Shown here: positions 58,256-64,000 of the stretch, one piece after another
How the letters are laid out: each line of letters starts with the position of its first letter
How positions within the stretch are numbered: the stretch's first letter is position 1
NCBI GenBank assembly: GCA_019359285.1
Contig: JAHHHQ010000020.1
Span: forward strand, 1-64,000
Length of the DNA stretch: 64,000 bases
Reading direction: 5' to 3'
Source of the DNA: Nodosilinea sp. WJT8-NPBG4
GTDB taxonomy: Bacteria > Cyanobacteriota > Cyanobacteriia > Phormidesmidales > Phormidesmidaceae
Translations under genes and position numbers: made by a program
Notes under the pieces: model-generated
What the model was told of the DNA's origin: nothing
What the model saw: the letters and a program-made list of their open reading frames with translations, nothing else
Databases searched by the model: none

Positions 58256-58287
58256 GAACCCCAGTTGCTCAAGCAACCGGGGTTCTG
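58256..58287. terminator. Bidirectional terminator between convergent genes
   Basis: AGAACCCCAGTTGCT and AGCAACCGGGGTTCT form a long stem with a CA loop. A-rich on the left and T-rich on the right, it can serve both the plus-strand amidase-like gene and the minus-strand ctaE. Confidence 0.85.
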
Positions 58288-58306
58288 CATTTTAGGGACG
58301 ATGGGT

Positions 58307-58918
58307 CTAAATCAGCGTCAGCAGGTAGATCAGGCTAAACAGCACGATCCACACTACGTCCACAAAGTGCCAGTAGATCTCGGCCATCTCAGGGCCAGTG
58401 TGGGTGATGTCGTTGTAGTGGTTGGCGCGGCGCGATCGCCACAGCACCCCCAAAATCAGCACCAGCCCAATAAATACGTGGGCCCCGTGGAAGCCTGTCG
58501 TCAGATAAAAGCAGTTGCTAAACAGGTTGGTCTTGAGGCCGTAGCCCAGGTTCATATACTCATACACCTGGCCGGCCAGAAAGATGGCGCCCATGGCAGC
58601 GGTAATGCCAAACCACTTACGCATGCCCGCCAGGTCGTTCTTCTTGATCGCCTTGGTGCCCAGGTTAATCACCCAGCTGCTCGACACCAGAATGAGGGTG
58701 TTCACCGCTGGTAGCAACAGCTCAACCTCGGTTTCCTCCGGTGGCCACTGCACGTGGCTGCCGCGAAACACAAGAAATACGGCAAAAAAGCCCGCAAACA
58801 TCAAAAATTCTGAGGCCAAGAAGGTAATCAGGCCCAGCACCCGCAAATCCTGGTGCTCTTCGTGGGCCGCCACCTCGTGGCCAGTGACCACGGGGGTAGA
58901 ATCAACTGTGCCTTGCAT
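58307..58918 (-). CDS. ctaE: Cytochrome c oxidase subunit III
   Basis: 203 residues with five membrane helices: VLGLITFLASEFLMFAGFFA, LLLPAVNTLILVSSSWVINL, FGITAAMGAIFLAGQVYEY, NCFYLTTGFHGAHVFIGLVL and IYWHFVDVVWIVLFSLIYLL. The E in ASEFLMF and the GFHGAHVFIGL and WHFVDVVW blocks are subunit III signatures; the short five-helix form is usual for cyanobacteria. It is the last gene of the ctaC-ctaD-ctaE operon, with about 200 bases between it and ctaD. Confidence 0.96.
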   Translation of the reverse strand: MQGTVDSTPVVTGHEVAAHEEHQDLRVLGLITFLASEFLMFAGFFAVFLVFRGSHVQWPPEETEVELLLPAVNTLILVSSSWVINLGTKAIKKNDLAGMRKWFGITAAMGAIFLAGQVYEYMNLGYGLKTNLFSNCFYLTTGFHGAHVFIGLVLILGVLWRSRRANHYNDITHTGPEMAEIYWHFVDVVWIVLFSLIYLLTLI

Positions 58919-59119
58919 AGGTTATGTGGGGTAAAGGGCAGGGGGTGGATGGAGAGAAGCAGGATAGGAGCAAGCTGGCCTCGATGCGATCGCCCCGGCT
59001 GGACTTATATTCAAGCCTAACCCGATCGCCTTTGACTAGCAGGGTACCGGGGCGATCGCCGTGAGAAAACTTACCAAAGTCAGATCTCCCAAATCCGAGG
59101 TCAACGCTGGCCAAACCCT

Positions 59120-60796
59120 TTACGGTCGCGAGGTTGGCAGCGGCTCACCCGCCGGACCTACCTCATCCGCTCTCTCCATACCGTAGGCGTAGGGACCGTG
59201 GGTAAGCACCGGTAGCACTTCCCAGTTTTCGATAATCGGCGGCGAATCTGTAGTCCACTCCATCGTCATGGCATTCCAAGGGTTGGGGCCAGCCTCCTTA
59301 CCCTTCATCCAGCTCCAGATCACATTGAAGTAGAAAGGAATCACCGACACCGCCAGAATGTAAGCTCCTACCGTCACTAGCTGGTTTAGGTGGGCAAACT
59401 GCGGGTCATACATGGCAACCCGGCGCGGCATGCCCTGCATACCAAGGTTGTGCATAGGGGTAAAGGTGATAATAGTGCCGATGAAAGTCAGCACAAAGTG
59501 CACCTTGCCCAGGGGCTCATTCAGCATGCGCCCAGTAATTTTGGGGAACCAGTGGTAAATCCCCGAGTAGATGCCAAACACCGAGCCGCCGTACAGCACG
59601 TAGTGGAAGTGGCCCACCACGTAGTAAGTATCGTGCACGTGAATGTCAAAGGGAGCTGCACCCAGAGTGACGCCGCTGAGGCCGCCAAACACAAACATCG
59701 ACAGCAAGCCCACCGCAAACAGCATGGCGGTCGTATAACGAATTTTGCCGCCCCACAGCGTCGCCACCCAGCTAAAAATTTTGATCCCCGTAGGCACCGC
59801 CACAATCAACGTTGAGATGGTGAAGAAAATCCGCATCCAGGGGGCAGTGCCGCTGGTGAACATGTGGTGCACCCACACAAACAGCCCCACCAAGCAGATG
59901 GTGAGAGACGAGTAGGCGATCGCCTTGTAGCCAAAAATCGGCTTGCGAGCATGCACCGGAATCACCTCCGACATAATGCCGAAGATAGGCAAAATCATCA
60001 GGTACACCGCCGGGTGCGAGTAAAACCAGAACAGGTGCTGATACACCACCACGTTGCCGCCCGCATCGGGCTTAAAGAACGAGGTACCGAAGTTGATGTC
60101 AAACAGCAGTAGCACCATGGCGGCCGCCAGTACAGGCGTCGCAAACAGCGCCAAAACTGAGGTGGCTACCATGGCCCAGCAAAAGAGCGGCATCTGGTCC
60201 CAAGCCATGCTGGGCACCCGCATCTTCCAGATCGTGACCAGAAAGTTTACCGACCCCAAAATGGAGGAGGTACCCACCATAATCAGGGTCACACACCACA
60301 AAGTCTGGGGTAGGTTGGCCGTAATCTCACTCAAAGGGGGGTACGAAGTCCACCCTGACTGAGCGCCGCCACCCAAAAAGAAACTGGCGGCTAGCAGCAG
60401 ACCGGCCGGGGGGTTGAGCCAAAAAGCCAGGGCATTGAGCTTGGGAAACGCCATGTCCCGTGCCCCAATCATCAGCGGAATCAGGTAGTTGCCAAACCCC
60501 CCGATCGCCGCCGGCACGATCCACAAAAAGATCATGATGGTGCCGTGGTTGGTCAAAAAGGCGTTGTAGAGTTCGGGGCTCAGAAAGTCAGAGTTGGGGG
60601 TGGCCAGCTCAGTGCGCATCAGCACCGCCATAAAGCCGCCCACCAGGTAAAACAAAAACGATGTCACCAGGTACTGAATGCCAATCACCTTGTGATCAAC
60701 GTTAAAGGTGAAGTAGTCGTACCACTTCCACTTATCCGGATGGCCGTGGCCACCCTGAAGCTCCGTGGGCTTGATCGAAATATCTGCTTGAGCCAT
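59120..60796 (-). CDS. ctaD: Cytochrome c oxidase subunit I
   Basis: 558 residues with twelve membrane helices. Haem and copper ligands are visible: LTNHGTIMIFLWIVPA (low-spin haem a His), HLFWFYSHPAVYLMILP (CuB His cross-linked to Tyr), WVHHMFTSG (two CuB His) and HDTYYVVGHFHYVLYGG (haem a3 and a His). The K-channel region and SPELYNAFLTNHG agree with aa3 oxidases. It reduces O2 to water as the terminal oxidase in thylakoid or cytoplasmic membrane. It follows ctaC by 84 bases. Confidence 0.98.
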   Translation of the reverse strand: MAQADISIKPTELQGGHGHPDKWKWYDYFTFNVDHKVIGIQYLVTSFLFYLVGGFMAVLMRTELATPNSDFLSPELYNAFLTNHGTIMIFLWIVPAAIGGFGNYLIPLMIGARDMAFPKLNALAFWLNPPAGLLLAASFFLGGGAQSGWTSYPPLSEITANLPQTLWCVTLIMVGTSSILGSVNFLVTIWKMRVPSMAWDQMPLFCWAMVATSVLALFATPVLAAAMVLLLFDINFGTSFFKPDAGGNVVVYQHLFWFYSHPAVYLMILPIFGIMSEVIPVHARKPIFGYKAIAYSSLTICLVGLFVWVHHMFTSGTAPWMRIFFTISTLIVAVPTGIKIFSWVATLWGGKIRYTTAMLFAVGLLSMFVFGGLSGVTLGAAPFDIHVHDTYYVVGHFHYVLYGGSVFGIYSGIYHWFPKITGRMLNEPLGKVHFVLTFIGTIITFTPMHNLGMQGMPRRVAMYDPQFAHLNQLVTVGAYILAVSVIPFYFNVIWSWMKGKEAGPNPWNAMTMEWTTDSPPIIENWEVLPVLTHGPYAYGMERADEVGPAGEPLPTSRP

Positions 60797-60880
60797 GAAT
60801 TGGGGTTGTCTAAACGGTTATAAAAACTGTGGAAAATTTGGGGAAACAATCTCCCAGAGAGACGTTCAGCAGAGATAGAT

Positions 60881-61879
60881 TTAGTGGCTCATTGAGGTCA
60901 TCTGGGCGATCTGAACCGGAGATTTTGCTAAATCTGGGGCGATTTCCGCCAAATACTCAGCGTCGGTAGCTTTCTCATTAGGTTGAGCCACAGTGGTTGT
61001 GGGCGTCACCTCAGCTACACGACTAGCCACCCAGTCGGCATAATCTTCGGGGGAGTGCACAATCACCTGGGTTCGCATGGCGCCGTGGTAGGACCCACAC
61101 AACTCGGCACAGACCACCGGATAGGTGCCCTCGCGGGTGGCTACAAAACGCAGTTCACCGGGTTCACCGGGTAGGGCGTCCTGCTTCAGGCGAAACTGAG
61201 GCACCCAAAAAGAGTGGATTACATCCTGCGCCTCAATTTTGAGCTGCACATCTTTGCCTACGGGAATGTGCAGTTCTCCATCGGTAATGCCCGTATCGGG
61301 GTAGCGAAAAATCCAGGCGAATTGCATGCCCGTCACGTTGACCGTCACATTGGGCTGATTCATTTGCCCTAGGGGGCTGGCCCCAAAGCCATAGACCTGG
61401 GTTTTGCCAAAGACGGTGTCATCGTCAACGCCCTGGGCTAGTAGTAGGGGCGCCACGTCAATCACCGACTGCTGTGGTGCCATGGCCACCATGGCACCGT
61501 GGCCGTGGTGGCCACCGGGCGAAAAGCCGCCCATTTCCTGAAATACCACAACGCTGTACAGGCCCAAACCCACCACAATTACAGCGGGAATGGCGGTCCA
61601 AAATGCCTCTAGGGGCAGGTTGCCCTCAATGGGCAGGCCGTCGGTATCATCGCCCTTGGGCTGGCGAAAGCGAATCAGCGAATAGACGATCGCCCCCTGC
61701 ACCACAATGAACAGGGCTGTGCCAATAGTCATCATGACGTTAAATAAGTCATCCACCAAGGGCGCCTGCTCAGACGCCTGCACCGGCAGTAGATTGTGGT
61801 TTTGCCCCACCCAAAGACTGATCAGGGTGACGGCAATACCAAGAATCAGTGTCCAAAAGGGGGCGGGAATTTGTTTCAT
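60881..61879 (-). CDS. ctaC: Cytochrome c oxidase subunit II
   Basis: 332 residues from MKQIPAPFWTLILGIAVTLI; the 12-residue longer frame from 61915 is not needed. A signal-like helix is followed by two membrane anchors (NVMMTIGTALFIVVQGAIVY, FWTAIPAVIVVGLGLYSVVV). A His/Gly-rich insert (GGHHGHGAMVAM) sits after the second anchor. The periplasmic cupredoxin domain has MQFAWIFRYPDTG, DVIHSFWVPQFRLKQD and the CuA site PVVCAELCGSYHGAM with both Cys. It accepts electrons from cytochrome c or plastocyanin. First gene of the operon. Confidence 0.97.
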   Translation of the reverse strand: MKQIPAPFWTLILGIAVTLISLWVGQNHNLLPVQASEQAPLVDDLFNVMMTIGTALFIVVQGAIVYSLIRFRQPKGDDTDGLPIEGNLPLEAFWTAIPAVIVVGLGLYSVVVFQEMGGFSPGGHHGHGAMVAMAPQQSVIDVAPLLLAQGVDDDTVFGKTQVYGFGASPLGQMNQPNVTVNVTGMQFAWIFRYPDTGITDGELHIPVGKDVQLKIEAQDVIHSFWVPQFRLKQDALPGEPGELRFVATREGTYPVVCAELCGSYHGAMRTQVIVHSPEDYADWVASRVAEVTPTTTVAQPNEKATDAEYLAEIAPDLAKSPVQIAQMTSMSH

Positions 61880-62380
61880 GGCTACTCTCCTAGGGAGATG
61901 TTGCGAAGGGTGCAAACCTCAGCCTCGTGAGGATATGCACCTGGAACGTGCGAATTAACTACCAGGGCTAAAAAACCATCAGCCATGTCTCTTCGCATGC
62001 TAAAGGTCAGATCTAGTCTGGCTTAAGAAACTTCGGATTTGCTTCAACTCTGTCAACGAACTGCGGCATCTTTGTAAAGTTGTGTAACTCCTGAGGTCGT
62101 CAAGCAGCCGAGACTTCCGAAAAATACCATCCCTAGGGTCTAACGCAGATCCTGCCAAATTGGAGACGATTAGCAGTTGGCTGTAGTTTTTTGAAGCATC
62201 AATCTTTTCTAAACGCCGCTAGCAAAAGGGGCACAGTCGCTGTCGGCAGGTGCTGGGTCGCCGAGTTACATTTTCTTGCACATCAGGGTAGTGGCTGAGG
62301 GATGGGCATTCTAAGCCCATTGCTCGGGTCACAGGCTTGACTGACGGCCGCGGGCTTTTGTACCCAGGGAGAGATTGCAC
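61880..62380. other. Intergenic region between divergent genes
   Basis: 500 bases upstream of both ctaC and the small gene at 62381. A short frame on the minus strand (62219-62488) overlaps the small gene antisense and is not accepted. No RNA gene was found; promoters for the oxidase operon should lie near 61900-62100 (TTTGTAAAGTTGTG stretch). Confidence 0.4.
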
Positions 62381-62656
62381 ATGGACTTTCCGATGGCCTC
62401 GAGCCAGCCCGATGTTCGCAAAGAAGCCCTTGTGGCCCTTACGGCTCAGTTTGTTAAGCAGGGTCATCCCCCCAGCTATGCCCAGCACATGGCTACTGCT
62501 TCTATTTTTCAGGCCGATTTAGAATTGCGCAACGCCCAGTTTAGTCGCCTGCTCGCCTGGCTCAAGGAGTCTCACGCTGACATCTACCCCAAGGCGCTCG
62601 AAATTGCTGAGGACGTGCGGCAAGAGTTTGAGAAGCGCGTCACTGGCGAGTTTTAG
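62381..62656 (+). CDS. Small conserved cyanobacterial protein
   Basis: 91 residues from MDFPMASSQPDVRKEALVAL, with GGGAGAG as ribosome-binding site nine bases upstream. The rest is helical: TAQFVKQGHPPSYAQHMATA, SIFQADLELRNAQFSRLLAW, LKESHADIYPKALEIAEDVR. No motif is recognised; no membrane segment. It is flanked by divergent ctaC and a convergent sigma factor gene. Confidence 0.65.
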   Translation: MDFPMASSQPDVRKEALVALTAQFVKQGHPPSYAQHMATASIFQADLELRNAQFSRLLAWLKESHADIYPKALEIAEDVRQEFEKRVTGEF

Positions 62657-62765
62657 TCCGCCTAATCCTTTTAAAGATGGCGAAATTAGGCGATCGCACC
62701 CCAATAGCGCTGCCTGTGGGTACACGTGATGAAGCTTGATTCTACAGTGGGCGACCAAATTGTAT

Positions 62766-62813
62766 AAAAAACCGCCCCTTGCTCAGGACAGCCTGTCCTA
62801 ATCAAGGGGCGGT
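62766..62813 (-). terminator. Terminator of the sigma factor gene
   Basis: On the minus strand ACCGCCCCTTG pairs with CAAGGGGCGGT, with a second small stem (AGGACAG / CTGTCCT) in the loop, followed by six T. Ends the sigma factor transcript 20 bases after its stop. Confidence 0.9.
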
Positions 62814-62832
62814 AAGAAGTCGACGTAATCAC

Positions 62833-63816
62833 CTAGCTGGCAATGTAACCATGCATGGTGGATTTGCGGCGGCGCAGATGTTTGAGAGCCTGTTGCTCAA
62901 GCTGGCGCACCCGCTCGCGGCTGATGTTCATACGGTTGCCAACCTTGGCTAGCGACAGCTCGTTGCCATCCTCAAGACCGTAGCGCAGGGTGATCACCTC
63001 TTTCTGTTGAGGGGTGAGCTCAGACAGTAAATTGCGAATGTCCTGCTTCAGCGACTCCTGAGCGGTAAAGGTTTCAGGCGAAATGCCGTCGTCTTCCAGC
63101 AGCTCCTGCAGCTCAGTATCCTGATTGTCACCAATGCGCACATCCAGCGAAATGGGCTGCCGCGCCAGCACCAAAAACTCACGAATTTGCTTGGGCTCTA
63201 GCTCTAGCGCCTCGCCGATTTCGTTGGCGTTGGGGCTGCGGCCCAGCTGCTGAGACAGCTCGCGCTGTACCCGCTTGATTTTGTTGAGTTTTTCGGTGAT
63301 GTGAATTGGCAAGCGAATGGTGCGCGCCTGCTGCGCGATCGCACGGGTGATAGCTTGGCGAATCCACCAGTAGGCATAGGTTGAAAATTTATAACCCTTG
63401 GTGGGGTCAAACTTCTCAACGCCGCGCTCTAGGCCCAGGGTGCCCTCTTGAATGAGGTCTAGAAACTCTAGGTTGCGCTTCTGGTACTTTTTGGCGATCG
63501 CCACTACCAGACGCAGGTTCGCCTCAATCATTTTGCGCTTGGCTCGCTCGCCCTGACGCATCGTATGGTTAAGCTGAGCTTCGTCTAAACCAGCGGCTTC
63601 GGCCCACTCGTTTAGACTGGGTTCATGGCCCAAGGTCTCAGTCAGGCCTTCTTTCTGCTCCAGCAGCGCCATATAGGACTGCACCTGCTTACCGAAGATA
63701 ATTTCCTCTTCGTGGGTGAGCAGCGGTACGCGGCCAATCTCATGGAGGTAGGTTCGTACAGCGTCAGCACTGTAGAGGGGCTTGCTTTTTAACGTACGGG
63801 TCTTTGTTTTAGCCAT
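62833..63816 (-). CDS. RNA polymerase sigma factor, RpoD-related group 2
   Basis: 327 residues. Region 1.2 is [20 protein letters not shown]; region 2: [60 protein letters not shown] (2.3-2.4); region 3: [20 protein letters not shown]; region 4: [20 protein letters not shown] and [20 protein letters not shown]. It lacks the long acidic region 1.1 of SigA, so it is one of the dispensable group-2 factors (SigB-SigE) that redirect polymerase under stress or light change. Which one is not decided from sequence alone. Confidence 0.94.
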   Translation of the reverse strand: MAKTKTRTLKSKPLYSADAVRTYLHEIGRVPLLTHEEEIIFGKQVQSYMALLEQKEGLTETLGHEPSLNEWAEAAGLDEAQLNHTMRQGERAKRKMIEANLRLVVAIAKKYQKRNLEFLDLIQEGTLGLERGVEKFDPTKGYKFSTYAYWWIRQAITRAIAQQARTIRLPIHITEKLNKIKRVQRELSQQLGRSPNANEIGEALELEPKQIREFLVLARQPISLDVRIGDNQDTELQELLEDDGISPETFTAQESLKQDIRNLLSELTPQQKEVITLRYGLEDGNELSLAKVGNRMNISRERVRQLEQQALKHLRRRKSTMHGYIAS

Positions 63817-64000
63817 GAATTAACCTTTGTCCTCCACTGACGATGCGGCAAACGCTGAATGCTGAAACCCAAAAACTGATAAAAAAACGATCACCTTTCA
63901 AAGATGCCTAGGCCGAATTACGGAGAGATAGCAAGCTTCTCGGCCTTGTACCGGCTCCAATACTGAACTGAGAGCCATCAAACTTGAGTTCTGCCTCGAC
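63817..64000. other. Upstream region of the sigma factor gene, cut by the window end
   Basis: 184 bases with AAAAAAACGATC and an inverted repeat-like AGGCCGAA..TTCTCGGCCT (63909-63944). Probably the 5' leader of the sigma factor gene; no second gene is visible. Confidence 0.35.

Noticed and set aside
58902..59114. Minus-strand frame of 70 codons between ctaD and ctaE with protein-like beginning
   Set aside because: It overlaps the ctaE start, has no recognised family, and oxidase operons have no gene of this kind here that I know; kept only as a remote possibility.

Overview
The window reads as chromosome of a filamentous, non-heterocystous cyanobacterium of the Leptolyngbya/Nodosilinea/Phormidium type. 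This rests on gene content (psbA, psaK, the ccmK3-ccmK4 carboxysome pair, cyanobacterial ftsQ-ftsZ, CruP-like cyclase, type-2 leuA), on very frequent HIP1-like octamers (GCGATCGC) and on moderately high GC. The genus is an inference; no rRNA gene is present.

Layout. 0-3.3 kb: psbA 3' end, a DUF29 gene broken by a short dispersed repeat, an unknown protein, an acyltransferase and a PemK/MazF toxin. 3.3-6.3 kb: dnaN followed by about 1.8 kb of AT-rich non-coding DNA that I interpret as the replication origin: two abutting, diverged direct repeats of about 0.9 kb with DnaA-box-like sites, four long iterons and twelve GGATCC sites. 6.3-14 kb: a universal stress protein, a CrtI-like oxidoreductase, an IS relic, then a compact A-T-TE nonribosomal peptide synthetase with its own phosphopantetheinyl transferase. 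14-22 kb: comM, a YoeB-type toxin-antitoxin pair, an HD hydrolase with divergent SRP RNA, two small conserved proteins, and the division cluster ftsQ-ftsZ-thiD. 22-32.6 kb: psaK, two membrane glycosyltransferases, an amber-interrupted TMEM14 gene, an SLH lipoprotein, nucleoside hydrolase, ccmK3-ccmK4 and small stress or envelope proteins. 32.7-40.2 kb: leuA with a leader that looks like a ribosome-mediated attenuator, a Kef-type antiporter, a DUF4258/MqsA-like pair, sdhA and a DUF5615/DUF433 pair.

40.3-50.5 kb is an accessory-looking block lying between sdhA and sdhC. It is bounded on both sides by 21-bp tandem repeats and has lower GC. It carries an RNA-repair operon (rtcB, a COG0523 GTPase, archease, rtcA), a DUF72 protein, a glutathione S-transferase, a decayed HAD phosphatase and an ssuACB sulfonate importer.

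50.5-64 kb: sdhC, SirB1-like protein, CruP-like oxidoreductase, a small exported protein, an FAD oxidoreductase fused to SLH domains, an exported acetamidase/formamidase-family protein, the ctaC-ctaD-ctaE cytochrome oxidase operon and a group-2 sigma factor.

The most interesting points are (1) the leuA leader: consensus-like promoter, a 27-residue peptide with 13 leucines, a structured RNA and a T-tract hairpin just before leuA; (2) the duplicated iteron and GGATCC structure next to dnaN; (3) the metallochaperone-like GTPase embedded in the rtcB-archease-rtcA operon and the island that holds it; (4) three genes broken by single, readable events (DUF29, TMEM14, HAD phosphatase). All functions are read from sequence motifs and remembered families; no searches or folding programs were run.
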